Assembly: GCF_000721075.1 (NCBI RefSeq)
Contig: NZ_JOEQ01000005.1
Location: forward strand, 248,001-312,000
DNA: 64,000 nucleotides
Reading direction: 5' to 3'
From: Streptosporangium amethystogenes
GTDB lineage: Bacteria > Actinomycetota > Actinomycetes > Streptosporangiales > Streptosporangiaceae
The notes under the pieces are model-generated. The model was given only the letters and a program-made list of their open reading frames with translations. It searched no databases and was not told where the DNA came from. The translations under genes were made by a program, and so were the position numbers. Shown piece by piece: positions 16,706 through 25,855 of the stretch (position 1 is its first letter; each line of letters begins with the position of its first letter).

Positions 16706-17395
16706 CTACCAGGGGATGGGGCCCTCCTGCGAGCTGAACGTGCCGGTCGGGCCGTCGCCGTCGAGGATCGCCATCCGTACGGCCACCGCCGCGCCCTCGG
16801 CCGCCGTACGGGTTCCGGTGTGGCCGGTCAGATCGGTGGCGCAGTGGCCGGGATCGACGGCGTTGACCAGGATCCCGGACCCGCGCAGTTCGTTGGCGTA
16901 GAGCACGGTGAGCGCGTTGAGCGCGCTCTTGGCCGAGTTGTAGGCCAGCATCGGCCATGCGACGTTGAGGTCGTCCCCGGCGGAGGTGAGTCCGACCGAG
17001 GCCAGCCGGGTCGTCATGTTGACGATCCTGGCCTCGCCGGACGCCCGCAGCAGCGGGATCATCGCGTGGGTGACGGTGACGACCCCGAAGACGCCCACCT
17101 CGTAGGTGACCCGCATGTGCTCGGCGGTCACCTCCGCCGGTGCCACTCCGAAGTCACCGCAGGTCGCGGCATTGTTGACCAGTACGTCCAGCCGCCCGAA
17201 CTCCTCACCGACGATCTTGGCCGCACTCGCGGCCGTCGCCGGGTCGGTGACGTCGAGCAGTATGGGACGGGTGCCCTCGGGAGCGTGCCCCTCATCGCGG
17301 ACCCCGGCGAACACGGTCATCCCGCGCTCGGCGAGCTGCCGGGCGATCTCCCGGCCGATGCCCCGCCCGGCCCCGGTGACCAGTGCGATTTTCAC
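16706..17395 (-). CDS. short-chain dehydrogenase/reductase
   Basis: The 229-residue classical SDR carries the nucleotide-binding TGAGRGIG at residues 7-14, LDVLVNNAA at about 80 and the catalytic Tyr-Lys pair in YNSAKSALN at about 155. The C-terminal VDPGHCATDLTG segment is typical. It uses NAD(P)H to reduce a small carbonyl compound that cannot be named from sequence. The GTG start at 17395 follows agaaggagaacct. It is probably monocistronic: 155 bp separate it from the gene upstream, and a strong hairpin follows it. Confidence 0.9.
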   Translation of the reverse strand: MKIALVTGAGRGIGREIARQLAERGMTVFAGVRDEGHAPEGTRPILLDVTDPATAASAAKIVGEEFGRLDVLVNNAATCGDFGVAPAEVTAEHMRVTYEVGVFGVVTVTHAMIPLLRASGEARIVNMTTRLASVGLTSAGDDLNVAWPMLAYNSAKSALNALTVLYANELRGSGILVNAVDPGHCATDLTGHTGTRTAAEGAAVAVRMAILDGDGPTGTFSSQEGPIPW

Positions 17396-17550
17396 AGGTT
17401 CTCCTTCTGTTGAGTACGCACAGTCTGGGTGCAGCCTCTTGTAAGTGACCTGTGGATCAGTGGTGGCGCGGCCGGGCGTTCCGGATCGCCGCGAGCCGGT
17501 TCAACGGCGAACGGGACGTGGCCGCCGGGTGCGCCTGTTGGGCTCGGTGT

Positions 17551-18855
17551 TCATGGCCTGCCGATCTGCGACCGGGCTCCCAACCGGTGGAAGGCGAAGG
17601 CGGCGCCGCCGCTGAAGCGGGCCAGGCGCACCTCGGGCTCCTCGCGCGCGGGCTCGGCGCCGGGGTCGATCACGGCCTCGTAGGCGTGGCGCTCTCCCTC
17701 GCGAGGTGGAACCGGGACGCACCGGGCACGCGGGTTGACCGCCTGGACCACCGCGTCCAGGGCGCGGTCGCCGTCGCCGCCGAGCTCGGCCAGCCAGGTG
17801 AGCGGGTCGGTCTCCTGGAAGATCGGCGAGTCGGTGAAGCCGAACCTCACCCGGAGCGGCCCGGTGACCTCGACCTCCAAGCCGACGTAGGAGCCGGGCT
17901 GGAAGGTCGGATGCAGTTGCAGCACCCTGCCGATGGCGGCGGCGTCGTCGCCGGGGACGTTCATGGCCGCACGGACTCTGCCCGAGGTGAGGCCGGCCAG
18001 CCCGACGAGCACCCGGGACCCCGCGCTGCGGGCGGCCGGCTCGCCGTAGTGGTCGCTCATGCTGAGCAGGTAGCCGCGGAAGAGCAGGTGGCTTTGAATC
18101 GCCACCTCCTCCAGCGCGGTCTGCAGCGCCGCATGCGAGAGGTCCTCCAGCTGGAAGTCCGTGTCGAAGGGGCCACCGTAGCCGTCCAGCCCGCCGGGCT
18201 CGGCGGAGATCTTGCCCGAGGTGATCGGCAGCCGGGCGAGCAACGACCTCGCCACCGAGGCCTGGTTGGGGTGCGGAGCGAGGGGCTCGGCGGCGTCGGA
18301 GATCTCGACGCGCCAGTGGCAGTGCGGCGTCCGGCCGGGTGGCACCCGGGGCGGGCGGTGCAGCGGCAGGAACCTCGCGCGGGGGTTGGTGGCCGACCCC
18401 GTCGCGTCGAAGGTGGGGTCCTCGATGGTGTGGCACATGCCGCGGACCCAGTCCTCGCCCATCGGCTCGACGTCGAGCAGTGCGCCGCAGTGGGCCAGTT
18501 CGAACTCACCGTGCCGCTCGTCGATCAGCCGCAGCCGGAAGTCCATGAACTGCGGCGGCGCCCCGATGTCGAGCTGGAGGTTCTTCAGGATGGCCGAGAC
18601 GGTGTCACCCCGGAAACCCAGGGCCTCCTGCATCCTGACCGAGTAGATCGGGCTGGCGGCCGCCCACTCCTCGATGGCGACCCGCTCGGCCTCCTGCCTG
18701 TCGCCGAGCTCCAGGACCATCGGGACGCCGACGCGGTCCTGCAGGTGGCCATGGAGCAGCCATTCTCTGCCGAGGACGGCGAGTGCTCCGCGAGAGAGGC
18801 GTTCCAGTCGGAAGCCGGGATCGAAGGGGCCTGAGTAGTCGGGCAGCACTGTCAC
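17551..18855 (-). CDS. protein of unknown function with two homologous halves
   Basis: I do not recognise a named family in these 434 residues, but the protein contains an internal duplication. The first half begins DYSGPFDPGFRLERLSRGAL (about residue 6) and the second half GYGGPFDTDFQLEDLSHAAL (about 223). Each half ends in a matching ARFLPL / ARCVPV segment followed by a charged stretch. No signal or membrane segment is visible. It is preceded by a 103-bp gap carrying a palindromic operator-like site, with a zinc alcohol dehydrogenase upstream in the same direction and an SDR downstream. This suggests a role in oxidative conversion of a small molecule. The function is open. Confidence 0.7.
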   Translation of the reverse strand: MTVLPDYSGPFDPGFRLERLSRGALAVLGREWLLHGHLQDRVGVPMVLELGDRQEAERVAIEEWAAASPIYSVRMQEALGFRGDTVSAILKNLQLDIGAPPQFMDFRLRLIDERHGEFELAHCGALLDVEPMGEDWVRGMCHTIEDPTFDATGSATNPRARFLPLHRPPRVPPGRTPHCHWRVEISDAAEPLAPHPNQASVARSLLARLPITSGKISAEPGGLDGYGGPFDTDFQLEDLSHAALQTALEEVAIQSHLLFRGYLLSMSDHYGEPAARSAGSRVLVGLAGLTSGRVRAAMNVPGDDAAAIGRVLQLHPTFQPGSYVGLEVEVTGPLRVRFGFTDSPIFQETDPLTWLAELGGDGDRALDAVVQAVNPRARCVPVPPREGERHAYEAVIDPGAEPAREEPEVRLARFSGGAAFAFHRLGARSQIGRP

Positions 18856-18890
18856 GTCGTGTCCTTCGCCGAACCGGGACCCTCAAACTA

Positions 18891-18900
18891 GACACGTGTC
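18891..18900. promoter_or_regulatory. palindromic operator-like site gacacgtgtc
   Basis: A perfect 10-bp palindrome within tagacacgtgtccag, about 40 bp upstream of the start of the internally duplicated protein. TetR-family repressors commonly bind such GACAC-GTGTC sites. No regulator gene lies next to it. Confidence 0.4.
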
Positions 18901-18958
18901 CAGGGCTCGGTCAACAAAAAACTGAAACGCGTTCTCTTTTGGTTCGCGGCCCGCGCCG

Positions 18959-19996
18959 TCAGCGCAGGGACGGGATGATCATTGTGATGCCGGGGACGGA
19001 TCCGATCGAGGCGAGCGCACCTCCCGCCTCCTGGAGGCCGATGGAGCGGGTGACCAGTGCGTCCGGGCGAAGGGTGCCGTCGACGACGGCCGCCAGCATC
19101 GCCGGATAGGCACGCGCGGCCATGCCGTGGCTACCGAGGAGTTCGAGCTCGTAGCCGATCACCCGGCCCATCGGGATCGCGGTGAGCCCCGGCAGCAGGC
19201 CGATCTGGACGTGGCGTCCCCGGCGGCGCAGACTCTCGATCGACGCCGTGCACGTTTCCGGGCTGCCGAGCGCGTCGATGGAGACGCAGGCGCCCCCGGA
19301 GGTGAGCTCCACGACCCGCGCGGGGACATCGGCCTCGGCCGGGGCGGCACCGACGCAGGCGGTGGCGCCGAACGCCCTGGCCATCTCCAGGGCACCCGCG
19401 GAGACGTCCACGGCGATCACCCTGGCCCCGGCCGCGACCGCGATCATGATGGCGGACAGGCCCACACCGCCGCAGCCGTGCACGGCCACCCATTCGCCGG
19501 GCCGCACCCGGCCCACGGTGGCCACGGCCCGGTAGGCGGTGGCGAAGCGGCAGCCCAGGCTCGCGGCGGTGCTGAAACTCATCTCCTCGGGGAGCCGCAC
19601 CAGGTTCACGTCCGCGTGATCGATCGCCACGTACTCGGCGAAGGAACCCCAGTGGGTGAACCCCGGCTGGGTCTGACGCTCGCAGACCTGCTGCTCACCG
19701 GCCGCGCACGCCGCGCAGGAACCGCAGGCGCAGACGAATGGGACGGTCACCCGGTCGCCGGGCCGCCACGAGGCGACGCCCGCGCCCACCGCCTCGACCA
19801 CCCCGGCGAGCTCGTGCCCCGGCACGTGGGGGAGGACCCGGATGTCCGGGTCGTGGCCCTGCCAGCCGTGCCAGTCGCTCCGGCAGAGCCCGGTGGCCTC
19901 CACCCGGATCACCGCTCCACCGGGCGGGGGTTCGGGGGCGGGCACCTCCCGAACCTCAAGCTCGGCTCCAAAGTCGTCGAAGACCACCGCTCGCAC
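18959..19996 (-). CDS. zinc-dependent alcohol dehydrogenase (medium-chain)
   Basis: The 345 residues have the catalytic zinc Cys/His in GLCRSDWHGW and VPGHELAGVV. The structural zinc loop is CACGSCAACAAGEQQVC, and the Rossmann GxGGVG is WVAVHGCGGVGLSAIM at about residue 165. It oxidises an alcohol or reduces an aldehyde with NAD(H). The GTG at 19996 (VRAVVFDDFG) is preferred, with ggaagaga upstream. A longer ATG frame from 20056 adds 20 charged residues not expected in the family. The substrate is unknown. Confidence 0.88.
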   Translation of the reverse strand: MRAVVFDDFGAELEVREVPAPEPPPGGAVIRVEATGLCRSDWHGWQGHDPDIRVLPHVPGHELAGVVEAVGAGVASWRPGDRVTVPFVCACGSCAACAAGEQQVCERQTQPGFTHWGSFAEYVAIDHADVNLVRLPEEMSFSTAASLGCRFATAYRAVATVGRVRPGEWVAVHGCGGVGLSAIMIAVAAGARVIAVDVSAGALEMARAFGATACVGAAPAEADVPARVVELTSGGACVSIDALGSPETCTASIESLRRRGRHVQIGLLPGLTAIPMGRVIGYELELLGSHGMAARAYPAMLAAVVDGTLRPDALVTRSIGLQEAGGALASIGSVPGITMIIPSLR

Positions 19997-20250
19997 CCGC
20001 GCACACTCTCTTCCGGCTGTCGGCCGCCGCTTTTCGGCCCCACTCGAACCTGACACTACTCAATCCGGTCCCGGGCACCGTTCCCTTCTCGGCGCCCGCG
20101 AGGCATCGTGGGAAGCCAGGGGAGACGCGGCGACGGGCTCCGGACGTGCCGCGTGCCCTCGTCCGCGGAGGGCTGTGACGAAAGCCCTGATTAGAAGGCG
20201 CAAGCTGGGAGAGAGGAGGGAGCACGAGGACCGACTGATCGGACGGTGTG

Positions 20251-21687
20251 ATGGGGCAGAAAGTCGACAAGGACCGTTATTCCGAGGCGGAGTTCGTCCG
20301 CTTCGGGGAGAGACTCGTGGAGCAGATCGACACCCTCCGCGAGGTGCTCGCGCGGCCCGGTTTCGGGGCCGGTCCCGTGACGATCGGGGCTGAGCTGGAG
20401 ATGTTCCTCGTAACACCCGACGGCCGGCCGCTGCCCCGCAACCAGGAGGTGCAGGCGGTCGCCGCCGACGACCGGCTCACGCTGGAGCTGGGCAGGTTCA
20501 ACCTGGAGGCCAACCTGACCCCGCTGCCGATCGCCGGGCGGCCGTTCACCGCCATGATGCGCGAGATGCGGGAGATCATGGCCGTGGTGGACACGGCGGC
20601 CGAGACGCAGGGCGGGCAGGTCGTGATGATCGGGATCCTGCCCTCACTGAGCGAGTTCGACTTCACCCACGAGGCGCTGAGCGGTGAGGGGCGCTACCGA
20701 GCGCTGGCCAGGGGCATGCGGCGGCTGCGCACGGAGCCCTTCCGGGTGCGCATCGAGGGGGTCGAGCTGCTGGAGCTGGAGGTCAAGGGGGTGATCCTGG
20801 AGAGCGCCAACACCTCCTGGCAGGTCCATCTCCGCACGCCTCCCGCCGACTTCGCCCGCGTCTACAACGCCGCCCAGCTGGCCATCGGCCCGGTCCTGGC
20901 GGTCAGCGGCAACTCACCCGCCTTCCTGGGCAGGCAGCTCTGGGAGGAGACGAGGATCGCGCTGTTCGAGGAGGCCGCCGACGACCGGGACGTCGAGCGG
21001 CTCGACCGCAGGGTCCGGCGGGTGGCGTTCGGCTCCGGCTGGGCGCGGAGCGCCGAGGAGCTGTTCGAGGCATGCGTCCGCGACTACGAACCGGTGCTGC
21101 CGATGAACTCGGTGCCGGAGGAGGTGCCCGAGGGCGGCGTCCCGAAGCTGGCCGAGCTCCGGCTCCACCAGGGCACCGTGTGGCTGTGGAACCGGCCGGT
21201 CTACGACCCGGCCGGCGGCGGCCATCTTCGGGTGGAGATGCGCGCTCTGCCCGCGGGGCCGAGCGCGGCGGACATGGCGGCCAACAGCGCGTTCCTGCTC
21301 GGGCTGACCGCGGCCCTGGCCCTCCAACCGGTGGAGGAGTTCCCCTTCGCCGGGGCCTACCGCAACTTCTACCGAGGCGCGATCCACGGCCTGGACGCGC
21401 CGCTGAGCTGGCCCGGCCTGCGCGAGGAGGTCCCGGCCTGGCGGCTCGCCCTGGACCTGCTGCCGGTCGCCGAGACCGGTCTCGGCAAGATGGGCGTGGA
21501 GCCGGATGAGATCCGGTGGGCGCTGGACATCGTGCGGGAACGCGTCACGCGCCGCCGTACCGGTGCGATCTGGCAGCGGAAGGCGCTGGCGGGCATGGGG
21601 GGCGACCACGCGGCGCGGGCGCGCCTGGTGAGCCGGTACCGGGAACTGTCACGGACCGGGGAGCCCGTCCACACCTGGCCCTTTTAG
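20251..21687 (+). CDS. GCS2-type glutamate--cysteine ligase family protein
   Basis: The 478-residue protein has the carboxylate-amine ligase core: GAELEMFLVTPDGRPL near residue 50, LGRFNLEANLTPLPI at about 85, then VHLRTPP and VLAVSGNSPAF at about 190-215. The family joins glutamate to an amine in an ATP-dependent reaction. Actinomycetes have several such paralogs, including EgtA for ergothioneine; no ergothioneine partner genes are nearby, so the substrate is open. An in-frame GTG directly precedes the ATG at 20251. No strong ribosome binding site distinguishes them. Confidence 0.8.
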   Translation: MGQKVDKDRYSEAEFVRFGERLVEQIDTLREVLARPGFGAGPVTIGAELEMFLVTPDGRPLPRNQEVQAVAADDRLTLELGRFNLEANLTPLPIAGRPFTAMMREMREIMAVVDTAAETQGGQVVMIGILPSLSEFDFTHEALSGEGRYRALARGMRRLRTEPFRVRIEGVELLELEVKGVILESANTSWQVHLRTPPADFARVYNAAQLAIGPVLAVSGNSPAFLGRQLWEETRIALFEEAADDRDVERLDRRVRRVAFGSGWARSAEELFEACVRDYEPVLPMNSVPEEVPEGGVPKLAELRLHQGTVWLWNRPVYDPAGGGHLRVEMRALPAGPSAADMAANSAFLLGLTAALALQPVEEFPFAGAYRNFYRGAIHGLDAPLSWPGLREEVPAWRLALDLLPVAETGLGKMGVEPDEIRWALDIVRERVTRRRTGAIWQRKALAGMGGDHAARARLVSRYRELSRTGEPVHTWPF

Positions 21688-21775
21688 CTACAAAAGGGAT
21701 TTGAGTAAAGGCATACTCATGAACTCCGTATCTTGATCCGCCGATCCTGGCGAGACCGGACGAGGAGACCCCCAC

Positions 21776-22822
21776 ATGAGTCAGATGAAGGCCGCACCGG
21801 CGGAGCCGTTCGGGTTGAAACGGGACGCCGGCGGCCTCGCGGCCGGGATCAAGGTCCTGGAGAAGGAACTGCAACGGGTCTCCCTCGACACCGTGCTGGC
21901 CAAGGCCAATCGCGTCGCGGCCAGGAAGGGATCGACCGGTGCCGGGGCGTTCGCCAAGATGACCCCCAGACCCGTCGACTGGTACTGCTTCGACGCGGAC
22001 GACAACGTCACCAGGGAGTGGTACCCCCAGGGCCTGACCTCCGCCTCCGACGCCGGGATCGCCGGGAGCACGTTCGTGGTGAGCTGGTACCACTCGCCGA
22101 CGACGGGGGCCGAGCGGGGCGCGCGGCTGACCTTCCTGAACACCGCGACGCTCCGCTACCGGCACGTCCTGCTGGTGCGGGTCGCCGCCGACGGGAACAT
22201 CACGCCGATCAACATCCACGCCGGCGGCGTCGCCTGGTACGGCGGCCTGCTGTACGTCGTCGACACCACGCGGGGCCTGCGGGTGTTCGACACCCGGCAG
22301 ATCTTCGAGGTCAACGGGGACGGCACGGCCGAGATCGGCAGGAAGGGCGGCAGATACGAGGCGTTCGGCTACCGGTACGTGATGCCGCAGACCGACGCCT
22401 GGACCACCACCAGCGGCACGGTGCGCTTCTCCTACGCCGCCGTCGACCGCAGCACCGTCCCGCACACCCTGATCTGTGGCGAGTACGTCGACACGGCGGG
22501 CACGGTCGGACGGGTGGCCCGCTGGTCGCTGACCGCGCAGGGGGCACTGAACGCCCCCGCCGGCGGCGTCGTCCAGGCCGTGGACGCCCACGCGCTCCCC
22601 GTGAGCAAGGTCCAGGGCGCGCTCTCCTACAACGGCACCTGGTACCTCAGCCAGACCGCGGGCGCCACGGGGAACGGCACCCTGGTCGTGGTCGGCGACA
22701 CGGTGCGCAGACGGCCCTACCCGGTGGGGCCCGAGGATCTCACCTGCGTCCGCGACAAGAAGACGCTGTGGAGCGTGACCGAGTTCGCGGGCCGCCGGGT
22801 GGTGTACGGCGTGCCGCTCTGA
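21776..22822 (+). CDS. uncharacterised beta-propeller-like protein
   Basis: The 348-residue protein starts at an ATG behind gaggagacccccac. It has no recognisable signal peptide or membrane segment. After an N-terminal helix of about 60 residues, the sequence shows repeated short beta-rich units (VVSWYHSPTTGAERGARLTF, VAWYGGLLYVVDTTRGLRVF, LSYNGTWYLSQTAG, CVRDKKTLWSVTE) spaced about 50-60 residues apart. This pattern fits a beta-propeller or repeated beta-sheet fold. Family unknown. It lies 88 bp downstream of the GCS2-type gene on the same strand and could be cotranscribed with it. Confidence 0.65.
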   Translation: MSQMKAAPAEPFGLKRDAGGLAAGIKVLEKELQRVSLDTVLAKANRVAARKGSTGAGAFAKMTPRPVDWYCFDADDNVTREWYPQGLTSASDAGIAGSTFVVSWYHSPTTGAERGARLTFLNTATLRYRHVLLVRVAADGNITPINIHAGGVAWYGGLLYVVDTTRGLRVFDTRQIFEVNGDGTAEIGRKGGRYEAFGYRYVMPQTDAWTTTSGTVRFSYAAVDRSTVPHTLICGEYVDTAGTVGRVARWSLTAQGALNAPAGGVVQAVDAHALPVSKVQGALSYNGTWYLSQTAGATGNGTLVVVGDTVRRRPYPVGPEDLTCVRDKKTLWSVTEFAGRRVVYGVPL

Positions 22823-22888
22823 CCGGCGGGCCGCCTGTCACCGGACCGGGGACGAAAGGAGCGGCCGGCCTCGGCGCGGGGCGCCAGG

Positions 22889-23515
22889 TCAGTGCAGGGA
22901 GCCACCGACCAGGCGGAGATCACCGCCCAGCGAGACGGAGACGGCGGTGGTCACGATCGCCGTGAGCGCCTGGGCGGACACCGGGACGGGCATTGAGGGT
23001 CTGGCCTCGCCGAGGACCTGCTCGGGGCTGTACGGCAGGTGCACGAAACCTCCGCGGACCCCCGGCCGCTCGGTGGCGATCAGGTGCATCAGGCCATAGA
23101 AGAGGTGGTTGCACAGGAACGTTCCGGCGCTCTGTGAGACGCTCGCGGGCACCCCGACCGCCCGTGCCGCCGCCACGCACGCCTTCACCGGCAGCGTGGC
23201 GAAGTAGGCGGCAGGGCCGCCGCGTACCACCGGCTCGTCGATCGGCTGCCGCCCGGCGCTGTCGGGGACGCACGCGTCGTCGAGGTTGACGGCCACCCGC
23301 TCCACGGTCACGTCCGGCCGCCCTCCGGCCTGCCCGACGCACACGACCACCGCCGGGTCGTGCTCGGCCACCGCCGCGCGCAGTCGCTCAAGCATCTCGC
23401 CGAACCGGCAGGGGAGCAGTGCGGTCCGCACCCCGGGCACCAGGGAGATCGCCTCCCACGACGGGTTGCCGCCGCCGTCGAGCGGCTCGAACCCGGTGAG
23501 CAGGACGCCCTTCAC
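22889..23515 (-). CDS. pcp: pyroglutamyl-peptidase I family cysteine peptidase
   Basis: The 208 residues match the C15 family. The catalytic Glu region is LERLRAAVAEHDPAVVVCVG followed by VTVERVAVNLDDA, the catalytic Cys is in SQSAGTFLCNHLFYG and the His is in GGFVHLPYSPEQ. The start motif LLTGFEPLDGG matches the usual GFEPF. It removes N-terminal pyroglutamate from peptides in the cytoplasm. The GTG start at 23515 overlaps the stop of the DCC gene by 4 bp, so the two form a translationally coupled pair. Confidence 0.9.
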   Translation of the reverse strand: MKGVLLTGFEPLDGGGNPSWEAISLVPGVRTALLPCRFGEMLERLRAAVAEHDPAVVVCVGQAGGRPDVTVERVAVNLDDACVPDSAGRQPIDEPVVRGGPAAYFATLPVKACVAAARAVGVPASVSQSAGTFLCNHLFYGLMHLIATERPGVRGGFVHLPYSPEQVLGEARPSMPVPVSAQALTAIVTTAVSVSLGGDLRLVGGSLH

Positions 23516-23889
23516 CGGTGGTCCGGAGGCAGGGCGCAGGCGGGGGTGCCGCCGGGCAGACGGTGCCGGTTGCCGGCGATCAGGCGGTAGAGGCCCTGGG
23601 CCGCCCAGCGCAACGGCGGGACCCGCAGCGCGAACCCCAGCGGGCTCCACGGGAGACCGGCGGCGATCAGCAGCCTGGCCACCGCCTGTGCCCCGCCGTA
23701 CACCCCGCCGTCCTGGACCCAGAGCACCTCGCGCTCGGCCCGCTCGCGGGTCACGCCCAGCGCCGGAAGATCGGTGAACTGCCAGGGGACGACCAGGGCG
23801 CGAACCCCGATGCGGCGCTCGGCGAACCTGACGCTCGTCGTGCAGAAACCGCAGTCGCCGTCGAAGATCAGTACAGGTCGTCCTGTCAT
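23512..23889 (-). CDS. DCC family (DUF393) thiol-disulfide oxidoreductase-like protein
   Basis: The 125-residue protein begins VLIFDGDCGFCTTSVRF, the DGxCxxC signature of the DCC family. An arginine-rich beta-strand and GGVYGGAQAVARLL, typical of the group, follow. Members are predicted to act in thiol redox chemistry at or near the membrane; no activity is established. Start ATG 23889. Its end overlaps the pyroglutamyl-peptidase start by 4 bp. Confidence 0.88.
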   Translation of the reverse strand: MTGRPVLIFDGDCGFCTTSVRFAERRIGVRALVVPWQFTDLPALGVTRERAEREVLWVQDGGVYGGAQAVARLLIAAGLPWSPLGFALRVPPLRWAAQGLYRLIAGNRHRLPGGTPACALPPDHR

Positions 23890-23917
23890 GCACCCGACAC
23901 TACCCAGCGGAACCCGA

Positions 23918-25771
23918 TCAAGGCCCGGCGACCAGGGTGACCGCGATCGGGCGGTGGTCGGAGTGCGGGACATCGGGGTTGGCCTGGTCCTTTCCGGTGA
24001 GACCCGGGGTGACGAGCACGTGGTCGATCTGCTCGACAGAATGTCCCCGGGACGGAATGGTGTTGAACGGCCTGACCGGGGCGAGGGGGTCGGTCAGACC
24101 CGCACCGGTCAGCACCTCCCAGGCCCGCTCCCCGGGCTGAAGGTTGAGGTCGCCGGCCACGATCACCGGGGCGCCGTTCCTGGCGGCCTCCCTGACGATT
24201 CCGCCGAGCTGCTCGACCTGGTCGAGCTCGCGCCAGCCCGGCGGAGGCTGCAGGTGGGTGCCGATCACGGTGATGTCCTGGCCCTGCCAGCGCAGCCCGA
24301 CCTGCAGCGCCTGCGCGCCGGTCGGTCCGCCCCGGACCAGCACGTGGTTCCTTATCGAGGTGATCGGCAGCGTGGTGAGCAGGGCGTCGCCCCACACCTC
24401 GTCGGTCGCCGGGGCCCAGATGTAGTGCATGCCCAGCCGCTCGGCGATCAGCCGCACCCCGTCGTGGCCGCCGTTGAGCAGCCAGCCCCGGTCGGCCTCG
24501 CTCAGCACCACCACGTGCGGCCGCAACTCCCTGAGCGCGTCGGCCTGCTGCTCCAGGGAGAGCCTGCCGGACTCGCCGTACCCCATCCTGATGTTGTAGG
24601 CCGCGACCCGTAGCCCGTCACGCGGCGCCTCCCAGCGGGGTCGCTCCCCCTGCCAGAGGGGAACGGCCGCCACCAGCACGACCGCGGCCACGGCGGCCGC
24701 CGCGAATCGCCGGTCGTAGGAGCGGCGCGGCAGACCCGTGCTGCCCACCAGGCTCAGGACCGCGACGATGAGCGCCGCGCCGACCGGCACCCACTGGTTG
24801 GAAAGGTAGAGGTCGTAGGCGGCGTAGTAACCGAAGACGAACACGACGAACAGCAGCATGCCTCCTGCCGCGGCCAGGCCTCGCCGCGCCGCCCTGTCCG
24901 GGCCGAAGGTCGCCGCGGCGTGCGCCAGACAGGCGCCGAGCGCGAGCTGGCCGATGATCTGCGCGGCGATCGTCCAGCCGGGTGCCACACCGTGGACGCC
25001 GCCCACGGTGGCCCTGCCCAGGGTGAACGCCACCGCCGAGGCGACCAGGGCGATGGCGGGCGGAAGCGGGCGGCGCAGCACCGGCAGCGCGGCGGGCGCC
25101 GTCGACACCACCGCGAACGCCGCCACGATCACGGCGGCGGCCTGCTGGGCGGAGACGGTCGCCGCCTGGGCGTGCGCGGTGTTGCCCGTGTAGAGACCCC
25201 AGAGCAGCAGGGCGGGGCCGATGGCCAGCCAGGCGCGGGGGGCACCGGAGTACTCCTCGTCCGGAGGTTCCGCCCGGATCAGGAACAGGCCGAAGAGCCC
25301 GAGTTCCACGGCCAGCAGCGCCCACGGGATCGCTCCAGGCCGCCACATCAGGTCGATGCCGTCCAGCGCCGCGTGGATCACAGTGGAGGCCGCCAGGCCG
25401 GTGATCACCCCGGCCATCACGGGCCGGGCGTCCCGGCCGCCCGTCGCGGTCGCCACCAGCCAGACCAGGCCGGCCAGCAGGCCGAGGCTGGCCACGTACA
25501 GCTGCGGATCCCCGCCCCCGGTCAGCTGGAGCGCCAGCCTGGCCAGGAGCAGCAGGCATCCGGCCCCGAGGGCGATCAGCCGCGGCTGGACGAGCCTGGC
25601 CAGCGGGACGGTCAGGAAGGCCAGGACGAACCAGGAGAGGGCGTACAGGCCCATCATCTCCGCGGGAGTGCTTCCCGCCCGGCCGAAGAGCGTGATCAGC
25701 GAGGGCAGGAAGACCCGTAACACGTCGACCAGTACGACCACGCCGAGGGTTGTGTCCAGGCGGATCCGCAT
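23918..25771 (-). CDS. multi-spanning membrane protein with C-terminal endonuclease/exonuclease/phosphatase domain
   Basis: The 617-residue protein has about ten hydrophobic segments in residues 1-360 (for example VVLVDVLRVFLPSLITLFG and GMLLFVVFVFGYYAAYDLYL). An EEP-fold domain follows with VAAYNIRMGYGESGRLSLEQ near 385, VVVLSEADRG, VIVAGDLNLQPGE near 545 and PDVPHSDHRPIAV at the end. This is the Mg-dependent phosphodiesterase layout of the DNase I/sphingomyelinase superfamily. The catalytic part would probably be extracytoplasmic. The substrate is unknown; phospholipid or nucleotide phosphodiester bonds are candidates. Confidence 0.85.
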   Translation of the reverse strand: MRIRLDTTLGVVVLVDVLRVFLPSLITLFGRAGSTPAEMMGLYALSWFVLAFLTVPLARLVQPRLIALGAGCLLLLARLALQLTGGGDPQLYVASLGLLAGLVWLVATATGGRDARPVMAGVITGLAASTVIHAALDGIDLMWRPGAIPWALLAVELGLFGLFLIRAEPPDEEYSGAPRAWLAIGPALLLWGLYTGNTAHAQAATVSAQQAAAVIVAAFAVVSTAPAALPVLRRPLPPAIALVASAVAFTLGRATVGGVHGVAPGWTIAAQIIGQLALGACLAHAAATFGPDRAARRGLAAAGGMLLFVVFVFGYYAAYDLYLSNQWVPVGAALIVAVLSLVGSTGLPRRSYDRRFAAAAVAAVVLVAAVPLWQGERPRWEAPRDGLRVAAYNIRMGYGESGRLSLEQQADALRELRPHVVVLSEADRGWLLNGGHDGVRLIAERLGMHYIWAPATDEVWGDALLTTLPITSIRNHVLVRGGPTGAQALQVGLRWQGQDITVIGTHLQPPPGWRELDQVEQLGGIVREAARNGAPVIVAGDLNLQPGERAWEVLTGAGLTDPLAPVRPFNTIPSRGHSVEQIDHVLVTPGLTGKDQANPDVPHSDHRPIAVTLVAGP

Positions 25772-25855
25772 GCTACCTCCAAAGAACGCGAGCTATCCTC
25801 GTCTTCTTTGGGATGCGTGACAAGGCCCGGTCCGCCCGCGGAGGGAAATTCGTCC

